Shown here in pieces: positions 1-6,724 of a stretch of 10,294 nucleotides of DNA (positions are counted from its first letter, which is position 1; each line of letters opens with the position of its first letter). The notes under the pieces were generated by a model. It worked only from the letters and a program-made list of their open reading frames with translations, was not told the origin of the DNA and searched no databases. The translations under genes and the position numbers were made by a program. Location: positions 5,309-15,602 of the forward strand of contig JAAUYX010000036.1 in NCBI GenBank assembly GCA_014804905.1, read 5' to 3'. The stretch comes from Desulfovibrio sp. (GTDB lineage: Bacteria > Desulfobacterota > Desulfovibrionia > Desulfovibrionales > Desulfovibrionaceae).

Positions 1-2
1 CC

Positions 3-575
3 ATCCCCTACCAGCAGGGCAAGGAGGCGGCGCTGGCCACCGTGCTCGAGGGCCTCGCCAGGATCATGATCAACGAGGCCGAGGAAAAGGTGCGCCAGGA
101 GGCCGACGCCCGCCTCGAGCGCAAAAAGACCCTCATCGAGACCGGGGTGCAGTTGCTCAACGAGGGCCAGTACGCCAAGGGGCGGGCCTTCCTCAAGCGC
201 GTGGCCGAGGAGTTCAGCGAGGAGGAAGGCATCCGCGTGCAGCTCGGGCAAATTTTCGCGGCCGCCGGGCAAATGGCCGAAGCTGCGGAAATGTATGAGG
301 AATCCATGCAGTACGAGCCCCGCGCCTCGGCGGCCTATACCGGGGCCGTGAATGCCTGGACGGAGCTTCGGGAATATGAGCGCGCGGAAAAGGTCTATAT
401 GGCCATCCTGCGTACCTTCGGCGGCCATCCCAATACCTTCGGCAAGATGGCCAAGATGTACTGGGACTGGCGCAAGCGCGACAAGGCCGAAGAGCTCGCT
501 CTGCGCGCCCTTCAGGGCGACCCGAACCAGCGCGAGGCCAACGAGGTGATGCAGGCGCTCTCCGCGCGGCGGTAG
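3..575 (+). CDS. TPR-repeat protein, 3' portion (5' end outside window)
   Basis: The reading frame is already open at the first bases of the window, so the GTG at 42 is probably an internal Val codon and the true start lies upstream. The visible ~190 residues are almost entirely alpha-helical. First comes a charged, coiled-coil-like stretch rich in Glu, Arg and Lys. Then come three to four helix-turn-helix units with TPR spacing of small and aromatic residues, for example the units containing LLNEGQYAKGRAFLKR, AAAGQMAEAAEMYEESMQYEP, LREYERAEKVYMAIL and DKAEELALRALQGDPNQ. TPR proteins are scaffolds for protein-protein contacts, so no specific partner or reaction can be named. No signal peptide or membrane segment is visible in this part; the missing N-terminus could carry another domain. 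It converges on hemW with a 29-bp gap and no convincing terminator. Confidence 0.8.
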   Translation: MPYQQGKEAALATVLEGLARIMINEAEEKVRQEADARLERKKTLIETGVQLLNEGQYAKGRAFLKRVAEEFSEEEGIRVQLGQIFAAAGQMAEAAEMYEESMQYEPRASAAYTGAVNAWTELREYERAEKVYMAILRTFGGHPNTFGKMAKMYWDWRKRDKAEELALRALQGDPNQREANEVMQALSARR

Positions 576-604
576 AGCGGATTCCTGAAAAACACGCAGG
601 CCTC

Positions 605-1924
605 TCAGGCAGTGGGCCAGACCACGGGCCGGATTTCCGGGCTAGCGGCCTTATTGCCTGCGCCCTTGCCCAAGTCCATCTTGATGGTCGGCTGGGCCGC
701 CTCCCCCTCCGGTGCGGGCGCAACGGCGTTGCCGTCCCCGGCCGCCAGGCCCTCGCGGTTGAGCACGGCCTCGGTGCGCTCGAACAGGTTGGCGATGATG
801 GCGTTGGACACGAGCATCCCGCTGCGCGTGAGCCGGAGATAGCCGTTGCGGATGCGGATGAGGCCGTTTTCGTGCAGGGCCTGGATGAGGCGCTGGTTGT
901 CGCGCAAAAAGTCGCGCCCGGTGAGCTCGCGATAGGACTTGAGGCGCAGGCCGTTCGCCGTGCGCAGGCGCAGCATGATGAGCTCGAGCACGCGCACCGT
1001 GGGTGTGAGCACCTCGGGCGACTTGCCCAGCGCCCCGGTGCGCACCATGTTGTCCCAGGCGCGCTGGCTCGCGGGATTGGTCCAGCGGCGCCCGGCAATG
1101 GTGGACGTGGCCGAGGGCCCGAGGCCGAGATAGTCCAAGCCGTCCCAGTAGCCGAGATTGTGGCGGCACTGGAAGCCCATGCGCGCGAAATTGGAAATCT
1201 CGTAGTGCAAATAGCCCTGGGCCTCCAGGTAGGCCGCGCCCTCCATGAACATGATGTTCTGGTCCCGCTCGGGCGGCAGCACGAGCCGCCCCTCCTCGCA
1301 TTCCAGCTCCATCTGCGTCCCCGGCTCCAGCGTGAGCCCGTAGGTGGAGATGTGGTCCGGCGACATGCGCACGGCGTCCTTCAGCGTCTGGAGCCACTGG
1401 CGCACGCTCTGGCCGGGCAATCCCCACATGAGGTCCATGCTGATATTGGCGCAGCCCGCCTCACGCGCGGCGAACACCGCCTGAAGGCTGTCCTGCGCCT
1501 TGTGCGGCCGCCCGAGGGTGCGGAGCATGGCCTCGTCAAGGCTCTGGATGCCGATGGAGAGGCGGTTGACCCCTGCCGAGAGCAGGTCCGGCACCACGTT
1601 GCGCCCGCGCAGGGATTCGGGATTGGCCTCCAGCGTGATTTCGGTCTTGTCGCCGAGGTGGAAATGGCGGCCAAGGCGGTCGAGGATGACGCCCACGATG
1701 CGCGGCGGCAACAGGCTCGGCGTGCCGCCACCGAAAAACACGCTCTGGATGTTGGCGCCGCCGAGGGTATCGGCGTGCAGGGCCAGCTCCATGAGCAGGG
1801 TGTCCACATAGTCACGCACCTGCGGGGAGGCTGCGGCGTCCACGCCGCGGCCCAGGGGCACTGAATGAAAAGCGCAATAATTACAGCGGGTACGACAAAA
1901 AGGCACATGAATATAGACAAGCAT
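605..1924 (-). CDS. hemW: HemW-like radical SAM heme chaperone (coproporphyrinogen oxidase-like)
   Basis: This is a 439-residue cytoplasmic radical SAM enzyme. The N-terminus MLVYIHVPFC carries the CxxxCxxC 4Fe-4S motif (Cys10, Cys14, Cys17). The residue two after Cys17 is Phe rather than the extra Cys of true HemN oxidases, which points to HemW. The SAM-binding GGGTPS is at 65-70, and the HNxxYW heme-binding signature of HemW appears as HNLGYW at 255-260. HemW proteins bind heme and are thought to deliver it to respiratory enzymes; that role is family knowledge, not shown here. The ATG at 1924 was chosen because the family N-terminus starts there, although the frame stays open upstream to 2242; the ribosome site is weak (AGGGC). 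The fold normally ends near residue 382, so the last ~57 residues, rich in Ala, Gly and Pro, are an extra tail. It lies 86 bp after pncB, possibly cotranscribed. Confidence 0.9.
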   Translation of the reverse strand: MLVYIHVPFCRTRCNYCAFHSVPLGRGVDAAASPQVRDYVDTLLMELALHADTLGGANIQSVFFGGGTPSLLPPRIVGVILDRLGRHFHLGDKTEITLEANPESLRGRNVVPDLLSAGVNRLSIGIQSLDEAMLRTLGRPHKAQDSLQAVFAAREAGCANISMDLMWGLPGQSVRQWLQTLKDAVRMSPDHISTYGLTLEPGTQMELECEEGRLVLPPERDQNIMFMEGAAYLEAQGYLHYEISNFARMGFQCRHNLGYWDGLDYLGLGPSATSTIAGRRWTNPASQRAWDNMVRTGALGKSPEVLTPTVRVLELIMLRLRTANGLRLKSYRELTGRDFLRDNQRLIQALHENGLIRIRNGYLRLTRSGMLVSNAIIANLFERTEAVLNREGLAAGDGNAVAPAPEGEAAQPTIKMDLGKGAGNKAASPEIRPVVWPTA

Positions 1925-1946
1925 GAAAAGGCCCTGACAGGATTTT

Positions 1947-1961
1947 GCCGCGCGGCGCGGC
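1947..1961. other. GC hairpin in the pncB-hemW spacer
   Basis: A perfect 6-bp inverted repeat, GCCGCG-CGG-CGCGGC, ends 23 bases upstream of the hemW start codon. It has no T-run on the hemW-coding strand, so it is not a standard intrinsic terminator. It could slow read-through from pncB or shape the hemW leader, or be a chance product of high GC content. Confidence 0.3.
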
Positions 1962-2010
1962 GATACGGGGATGATGCAAGCGCTGTGCCGCCTTGCGGGA
2001 GGTCCAGGCC

Positions 2011-3234
2011 TCAGGCCCCGGCGCGCTCCGGCGGCAGCAGGTGCAGGGCCTCCATGAAGCGGCGCACCACGGCCGGATCGCCCGTGTGCTTGGACGCATC
2101 CTCGCTGAGCTTGCAGGTCTCGTTGTAGAAGGGCCAGGATTCGGTAATCTTGGCGGCCACCAGCTTGATGACGATGTTCAGCGGCGCCACGCCGGGAAAA
2201 TCGTGGGTGAAGTGGGTGCCGATGCCGAAGGAAGGCTGGCACATGGGCGCGGCGAAGCGCTGGATTTCAAGGGCGTCGTCCACGGTGAGCGCGTTGCTGA
2301 ACACGACCTGCTTGGTGGCGGGCTCGATGCCGAGAGAGCGGTACTTGGCGACGATTTTGTCGAGCTCCGCGCGGTTGTCGCCGCTGTCCACGCGCAGACC
2401 CTTGAACATGTTGGCGAAATCCTCGGAAAAATTGAGGCTGAAGATTTCCCAGCCGAAGGTGTCGTAAAGGAAGGTCCCGAGGGAGCCGCGATAGGTGGAG
2501 GACCAGGCCTTCATCGCGATGTGGTTGGCCATCTGCGGGCCGTACATGCCGCCGATGGCGGCGATGATCTCGTGGGCCATGGTGCCCACGGGCACGAGGT
2601 CATGCTTCATGGCGAAATAGATGTTGCTCGTGCCCATGAAGCGGCCCGGGCCCTCCGCTTCCGCCGCTCCCGCGCACAGCGCGCCGATGGCGGCTGCCTG
2701 CGCCGCGAAGGAGGCGCGGCGGCGCGTGCCGAAATCGCTGAAGGTGCAGCCGCCCTCGATGAGGCGGCGGGCCTTGGCGCGGGTCTTTTCCGCAAAGGCG
2801 CCGAGGTCCAGCGCCTGCTCGCGGCCGGTCATGGCGAGGTAGAGCTCGGAAATGATGGCCAGCACCTTGACCTCGAGCAGGATGGTGTTGGTCCAGCAGC
2901 CCTCGAACTCGACCTCCAGGTGGCCGGAGGCGTCCTGGCGCACGGTCACCAGCCGGGCGTCATAGCGGAAGCCGCGCAGGAAACTGTAGAACCAGTGAGG
3001 GATATAGCGGCAGCGCCGCTTCATGAAGGCGATTTCCTCGTCGGTGATGACCACGTCCTCCAGCATGGCGATCTGCTGCTCGAGCTCGCGGGCGAAACCC
3101 TTGGGATAGACCGTGCCGCCGCGGTCGGTGAAAGAGTATTTCACCTGCGCGCGCGGATAATTGTCGATGACCGCGCAGCACATGGTGAATTTGTAGAGAT
3201 CGTCGTCGGTGAAATGGGTGATGATCTGTCGCAT
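2011..3234 (-). CDS. pncB: Nicotinate phosphoribosyltransferase
   Basis: This 407-residue cytoplasmic enzyme, close to the ~400 residues typical of bacterial PncB, joins nicotinate to PRPP with ATP hydrolysis to make nicotinate mononucleotide, the committed step of NAD salvage. Family landmarks run in order: the N-terminal FTDDDLYKFTM (8-18), the substrate-site region FGTRRR (168-173), GTSNIYFAM (201-209), GTMAHE (217-222) whose His221 matches the His that is phosphorylated in characterised enzymes, DSGD (283-286), and the C-terminal FGIGTHFTHD then PLNIVIKL phosphate-binding segment. The ATG at 3234 was chosen over the longer open frame to 3357 because homology begins at MRQIITHF and a GGAAAA ribosome site lies just upstream. 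It starts 16 bp after the pncA stop, so the two salvage genes almost certainly share a transcript. Confidence 0.95.
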   Translation of the reverse strand: MRQIITHFTDDDLYKFTMCCAVIDNYPRAQVKYSFTDRGGTVYPKGFARELEQQIAMLEDVVITDEEIAFMKRRCRYIPHWFYSFLRGFRYDARLVTVRQDASGHLEVEFEGCWTNTILLEVKVLAIISELYLAMTGREQALDLGAFAEKTRAKARRLIEGGCTFSDFGTRRRASFAAQAAAIGALCAGAAEAEGPGRFMGTSNIYFAMKHDLVPVGTMAHEIIAAIGGMYGPQMANHIAMKAWSSTYRGSLGTFLYDTFGWEIFSLNFSEDFANMFKGLRVDSGDNRAELDKIVAKYRSLGIEPATKQVVFSNALTVDDALEIQRFAAPMCQPSFGIGTHFTHDFPGVAPLNIVIKLVAAKITESWPFYNETCKLSEDASKHTGDPAVVRRFMEALHLLPPERAGA

Positions 3235-3250
3235 GGCGTTTTCCGCAAAA

Positions 3251-3832
3251 TCAGTTCGCGCCCGGTGCGTCCGCAAGGGCGATGCCCGCCTCGGCCGCAT
3301 AAGCCGCGAGCGCCGCGCCGCCGTCCAGCGAGGGGGAGAAGGCGGGCAACACCGCAAACATGCCGGGCCCGAGCAGCTTCACGCCGTCCTTGAGGGTGGA
3401 GAGCACGCAAATGTCGCCCGCAAGCCCGCAAATCTCCACGCGCCTTACGCCGAGGCGCTCCACCGTGGCGAGCACGCGCTCGCAGGCCACGGGATTCTGG
3501 AACAGCGAATATTCCTCTCGCCCGCGTTCGGAGCCCTTGTGCACCACCGTGCACGCGCCCGGCGTCTCGTACAGGGCGGGCACAAGCGCGGGCCAGAGGG
3601 CCGCACCAACGGTGTCGGCCACGCAATGCCTGGGCCACTCTCCGCCCTCCTCCCGGAAGGAGGAATGGTCATAGGGGTGGTGGTCGGCCGAGACGATCTT
3701 GGCGGCGTAAGGGTCGCCCGCGGCGCCAAGTGCCGCGGCAAGGGCGTTCATGGCGGCCTCGGCGCCGGGCACGGGGAGGCTCCCGGTGATGAAATCCACC
3801 TGCGGGTCCACGACAAGGAGAAGGCGCTGCAT
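3251..3832 (-). CDS. pncA: Nicotinamidase (isochorismatase-fold amidohydrolase)
   Basis: This 193-residue cytoplasmic enzyme hydrolyses nicotinamide to nicotinate and ammonia, feeding PncB, which is encoded immediately downstream. The catalytic triad is visible: Asp9 in VVDPQVDF, Lys99 in VVHKGSE, and the nucleophile Cys142 in CGLAGDICV. The likely metal ligands are Asp50, His52 and His56 in SADHHPYDHSSF, and WPRHC (67-71) supplies the usual further conserved His. The start at 3832 matches the family N-terminus and follows a GGGGGA ribosome site. An in-frame ATG at 3910 would add 26 residues unlike the family, so I reject it. Isochorismatase relatives share the fold, but the metal site and the pncB neighbour make nicotinamidase the best call. 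The promoter should lie in the 253-bp divergent spacer. Confidence 0.93.
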   Translation of the reverse strand: MQRLLLVVDPQVDFITGSLPVPGAEAAMNALAAALGAAGDPYAAKIVSADHHPYDHSSFREEGGEWPRHCVADTVGAALWPALVPALYETPGACTVVHKGSERGREEYSLFQNPVACERVLATVERLGVRRVEICGLAGDICVLSTLKDGVKLLGPGMFAVLPAFSPSLDGGAALAAYAAEAGIALADAPGAN

Positions 3833-4085
3833 CCGGTCCCCCCGGCTCAGGTGCAAGGAGAGGCCCCCGCGGTGCGCGGCAGTCGCCTGCGGGCGCGGGT
3901 CCCCATCCATGAGTACCCCCGGGCGCAGCCGATGGCAAGCGGGGCTGCGTTTACGGCCCTAAATTTTCCCGTGGACGGCCGATGAGAGGGTATGCGGGAC
4001 GCATCTGGCGGCGGCCGCGGATTTATGCGGAAAAAGGCTTTGCAATCGCCGTCACTTGTGCTAAACACCTGTCGAGGAGCACACC
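3833..4085. other. Divergent intergenic spacer between pncA and the rod-family gene
   Basis: This 253-bp region must hold promoters for both the minus-strand pncA-pncB group and the + strand rod-family gene. It contains a less GC-rich island around 3958-3970 (CCTAAATTTTCCC) and another around 4019-4046. I see no convincing sigma-54 or sigma-70 promoter pair with correct spacing and no operator palindrome that I recognise. No gene is supported inside it. Confidence 0.6.
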
Positions 4086-4508
4086 ATGGACGGCGTATCC
4101 GGCAGCGGAGGCATCACCTCGGCCCTCTTTATGGGCGCGGGAGCCATGCAGGCCCATTCCTGGGGCATGGCCGTGCACGCGCATAATGTGGCCAATGTCT
4201 CCACTGACGGCTTTGCGCCGCAGCGGGCGCTTTTCGCCACCGGCCCCGGCGGCCGGGGTGTCACGCTGGACACGGTCATCCGCGAGCCGCGCCTGGGGGG
4301 CGCGCTGGCGGGCTACGGGCCGGACGGCACCGCGGCCGAGTTCCGCGAAGCCGCCAACCTGCCCGAGGGCATGACGCTGCCCAGCGGCACGGAACTTGCT
4401 CGGGAAATCCCCGGTATGATCGTCACCCAGCGCACCTATGAGGCCAATGCCCAGACCGTGCGCACGGCCGACGAAATGCTGGGCACACTGCTGAATCTCA
4501 AGGCCTGA
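4086..4508 (+). CDS. Small flagellar basal-body rod/hook-family protein
   Basis: This 140-residue protein has the two terminal signatures of the flagellar axial family (FlgB/C/E/F/G). Near the N-terminus, AHSWGMAVHAHNVANVSTDGF (23-43) matches the rod-protein signature with its Asn-x-x-Asn and DGF. At the C-terminus, REIPGMIVTQRTYEANAQTVRTADEMLGTLLNL (106-138) matches the coiled-coil end. These termini normally pair to form the shaft of the rod or hook. The length is like FlgC, but the C-terminal wording is closer to FlgE/FlgG, and the middle is only ~60 residues. The ATG at 4086 follows GAGGAG at 4074-4079 with ideal 6-base spacing. No other flagellar gene lies in the window, so this is a stand-alone copy. 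A structural flagellar role is inferred; I do not assign a gene symbol. Confidence 0.82.
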   Translation: MDGVSGSGGITSALFMGAGAMQAHSWGMAVHAHNVANVSTDGFAPQRALFATGPGGRGVTLDTVIREPRLGGALAGYGPDGTAAEFREAANLPEGMTLPSGTELAREIPGMIVTQRTYEANAQTVRTADEMLGTLLNLKA

Positions 4509-4554
4509 ATCCGCGACGCTTTTCACGCCGTCTGCCGCCCATGGGGCTCGCAGG

Positions 4555-4588
4555 CCGCAGGAAAAGGTTGCGGGGCTGGATTTTTTTT
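4555..4588 (+). terminator. Possible weak terminator after the rod-family gene
   Basis: CCGCAG (4555-4560) can pair with TTGCGG (4568-4573), including one G-T pair, across a seven-base loop. A run of eight T follows at 4581-4588. The seven-base gap between stem and T-run is longer than usual, so this is tentative. Confidence 0.35.
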
Positions 4589-4650
4589 CATGCGCGACGG
4601 CAAGGAGTGCGGTTGCGCTTTCTGTACTTTTTGCAGGGGGAAGGAAACGG

Positions 4651-5583
4651 ATGGGAAAGGGACTGAAGTTGTGCGCGCTTCTTCTCGGCTGCGGCCTGGC
4701 CTTTGGCTGCGCGGCGCAGAAAAGCGGCGAAGCCGCCGAACAGGCGCGCGTGGAGCGCTTCCGTCACTCCTATGAAGCCAGCCTCAACCAGGAACAGGAA
4801 CTGGCGGGCCAGAAACTGCTCCAGCACGCCCGCTCGGCCATCGGCACGCCCTATGTGCTTGGCGGCTCCAATCCCGGCGGCTTTGACTGCTCGGGCTTCG
4901 TCCTCTGGGCCTACAAGAACGTGGGCGTCAAGCTGCCGCGCACGGCGCGCGAGCAGTCCGTGGTGGGCGAAAGCGTTCGCAATATAGAGGACATGCGCGC
5001 CGGCGATATCGTGGCCTTCCGCCACCCGAAGCGCGGTTACCACACGGGCATTTATGTGGGCGACGGCAAGTTCATCCACAGCCCGCGCAAGCGCACCCGC
5101 GTGCGCATCAATTCCCTTTCCGACCCCTATTTCAGCAAGACCCTGCTCGGCGCGCGGCGCGTCTCCATCGGCAGCGGCGAAAACCTCGTGGCCCAGGCCG
5201 AAACCCGCCTCGCCTCCTATGCCGAGACCAGAGAGGCCCGCAAGGGCGGCAAGGCGACCAGCGTGGCTTCCGCCGCCAAGGGCAAGAAATCCGCCCAGGC
5301 CAAGGCGTCCAAGACCTCCAGGGTGAGCAAGAGCGCCGCCAAATCCGGCAAGGCCGCCAAGGCCGGGAAGGCCATTTCCAAGAAGTCGCCCAAGAAGGCC
5401 GCCAGCGTGGCGTCTGCGCAAAAGCCCGTTTCCGGCCAGAACGGCAAGCTCGCCAAGGCCGGCTCGGTCAAGGCCAAGGCAACCGCTTCCAAGACCACTG
5501 CGGCCAAGTCCACGGCTTCCCGCAAGAGCGGCCACAAGACCGTTTCCTCCCTCAGCAGCAAGACCAGCAGGAACCGCTCCTGA
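4651..5583 (+). CDS. NlpC/P60 cell-wall hydrolase lipoprotein with Lys/Ala/Ser-rich tail
   Basis: This is a 310-residue predicted lipoprotein. Residues 1-20 form a signal peptide ending in the lipobox LAFGC, so Cys20 would be lipidated and the protein anchored in the cell envelope. Residues ~55-175 are an NlpC/P60 domain: the nucleophile Cys is in FDCSGFVLWAY, the catalytic His in GYHTGIYVGDG, and a third polar residue (His) in FIHSPRK. The family are cysteine peptidases that usually cut gamma-D-Glu-diaminopimelate stem-peptide bonds in peptidoglycan. From about residue 195 to the end there is a ~115-residue low-complexity tail of Lys, Ala and Ser, resembling histone H1 or an anionic-polymer binder. 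It is not part of the family core. The start follows GGGGGAAGGA with good spacing. A strong terminator follows the stop, so it is probably the last gene of its transcript. Confidence 0.9.
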   Translation: MGKGLKLCALLLGCGLAFGCAAQKSGEAAEQARVERFRHSYEASLNQEQELAGQKLLQHARSAIGTPYVLGGSNPGGFDCSGFVLWAYKNVGVKLPRTAREQSVVGESVRNIEDMRAGDIVAFRHPKRGYHTGIYVGDGKFIHSPRKRTRVRINSLSDPYFSKTLLGARRVSIGSGENLVAQAETRLASYAETREARKGGKATSVASAAKGKKSAQAKASKTSRVSKSAAKSGKAAKAGKAISKKSPKKAASVASAQKPVSGQNGKLAKAGSVKAKATASKTTAAKSTASRKSGHKTVSSLSSKTSRNRS

Positions 5584-5619
5584 TTTCCTCCTTTCGTGAT
5601 TCTCTCCCCAGCGGAGCAA

Positions 5620-5650
5620 CGAAAAAACGCGGCCCTGCCGCGTTTTTTCG
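5620..5650. terminator. Strong symmetrical intrinsic terminator
   Basis: A perfect 14-bp inverted repeat (5620-5633 and 5637-5650) with a three-base CCT loop contains a GC core flanked by six A on one side and six T on the other. It lies 37 bases after the NlpC/P60 gene stop and can terminate in both directions. It must end that transcript and leaves only 45 bases before gluQ. Confidence 0.9.
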
Positions 5651-5682
5651 CGTCCGCGTCCGGGCGGCCGCATGACCCGGTC

Positions 5683-5686
5683 GGAG
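5683..5686 (+). promoter_or_regulatory. Ribosome binding site that decides the gluQ start
   Basis: GGAG lies nine bases before the ATG at 5696, whereas the in-frame ATG at 5672 has only a weak GGGCGG before it. This favours the shorter product. Confidence 0.55.
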
Positions 5687-5695
5687 AATCCTCCC

Positions 5696-6691
5696 ATGAC
5701 GCGTCCGGCGGTGGGGCGGCTGGCCCCGAGCCCCACGGGCCTGCTCCATCTCGGCAATGCCTGGGCCTTTCTGCTGGCCTGGCTTTCGGCGCGCAGCCAG
5801 GGCGGCCGCGTCCTCCTGCGCATGGAGGACCTGGACCCGCAGCGCTCCCGCCCGGCCTTTGCCGACGCCATCCTTCAAGACCTCAAGTGGCTGGGACTGG
5901 ACTGGGACGCAGGGCCGGATACTTGCGTCGCGGCTGGGGCGGAAGCTGCGCTGGGCCCCCTTGTCCAGAGCCGGCGCGGCCACATCTATGCCGCCGCCCT
6001 TGCCCGGCTTGAGGCCGCGGGCCTCACCTATCCCTGCTTTTGCAGCCGCAAGGAATTGCGTCAGCTGGCCTCGGCCCCGCACCTCGGCGAGGAGGAAGCG
6101 CACCGCGCCGATCCCTGCCGGAATCTTGACACCGCAGAGAGGGAAAGGCTGCTGGCCGCCGGTCGCCATGCGGCCCTTCGCCTGCGCTGCCCGGAAGAAG
6201 CCATTGCCTTCGATGATGAAATCATGGGGCCGCAGCTCTTCGCGCCCGGTGACTTCGGCGGCGATTTCGCCCTGCGCCGGTCCGACGGCGTCATGGCCTA
6301 CCAGCTGGCCGTGGCCGTGGATGACGGCCTCATGGGCGTGACCGAGGTGGTGCGCGGGCGCGATCTCTTGCCCTCCACCCCGCGCCAGTTGCTGGTCATG
6401 CGTTCTCTCGGGCTGGCGGCCCCGCGCTACGCGCATATCCCCCTGCTGCTGGATGCCGAGGGCGAGCGCCTCGCCAAGCGCCATGCCAGCCTCTCGCTGG
6501 CGGCGCTGAGGACGCAGGGCGTGGCGCCCGCGCGCATCGTGGGCTATCTTGCGGAGCTTGCGGGCATCAACCCAAGCGGCGCGCCAGCGCACCCGCGGGA
6601 GCTCGTGGGGTGTTTCTCCCTAAAAGCCTTGCCCCGTGCCGATATGCGCGTTATGGAGGAGGACATGGCGCGCCTTTTCGGCGAGCACTGA
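5696..6691 (+). CDS. gluQ: Glutamyl-queuosine tRNA(Asp) synthetase
   Basis: This 331-residue cytoplasmic enzyme is a truncated glutamyl-tRNA synthetase paralogue. It has the Rossmann catalytic core but no anticodon-binding domain (true GltX is ~470 residues). The class I HIGH signature is APSPTGLLHLGN (10-21), RMEDLDPQRS follows at 42-51, and the KMSKS equivalent is ERLAKRHAS (257-265). Known family members activate glutamate and attach it to the queuosine base at position 34 of tRNA(Asp), a decoding-tuning modification. The zinc-site region has Cys114, Cys116 and Cys141. The spacing between the second and last Cys is longer than in E. coli and I see no Tyr between them, so His129 or His136 may serve. 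The ATG at 5696 is preferred to 5672, which would add eight residues. gluQ is often beside dksA in gamma-proteobacteria, but not here. The next gene is 33 bp downstream. Confidence 0.9.
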   Translation: MTRPAVGRLAPSPTGLLHLGNAWAFLLAWLSARSQGGRVLLRMEDLDPQRSRPAFADAILQDLKWLGLDWDAGPDTCVAAGAEAALGPLVQSRRGHIYAAALARLEAAGLTYPCFCSRKELRQLASAPHLGEEEAHRADPCRNLDTAERERLLAAGRHAALRLRCPEEAIAFDDEIMGPQLFAPGDFGGDFALRRSDGVMAYQLAVAVDDGLMGVTEVVRGRDLLPSTPRQLLVMRSLGLAAPRYAHIPLLLDAEGERLAKRHASLSLAALRTQGVAPARIVGYLAELAGINPSGAPAHPRELVGCFSLKALPRADMRVMEEDMARLFGEH

Positions 6692-6724
6692 CACCCGAAC
6701 CCTGAGCCCATGAGGAGGCCGCGC

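Noticed and set aside
576..607. Possible terminator between the converging TPR and hemW genes
   Set aside because: Only 4-bp stems (CCTG/CAGG, GCCT/AGGC) and no proper T-run.
1993..3393. 466-residue open frame on the + strand opposite pncB
   Set aside because: It is antisense to a clear enzyme gene; composition (His, Gly, Ala, Arg rich, no domain) is typical of shadow frames in GC-rich DNA.
3833..3910. Upstream extension of pncA to an ATG at 3910
   Set aside because: Adds 26 residues unlike the nicotinamidase N-terminus; the MQRLLLVVDP start is the family start.
3933..3950. Sigma-54-like TGGCA...CTGC before the rod-family gene
   Set aside because: The GG-to-GC spacing is one base too long and the -12 element is poor.
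4040..4067. Sigma-70-like TTGCAA-N16-TAAACA with an extended -10 TG
   Set aside because: It would place the transcription start on top of the ribosome site at 4074-4079, leaving no leader.
4588..5871. 427-residue minus-strand frame across the NlpC/P60 gene
   Set aside because: Low-complexity Leu/Gly/Ala shadow of the Lys/Ala tail, and it runs through a strong terminator and into gluQ.
5552..6592. 346-residue minus-strand frame opposite gluQ
   Set aside because: Shadow of a well-supported synthetase gene, with no recognisable domain.
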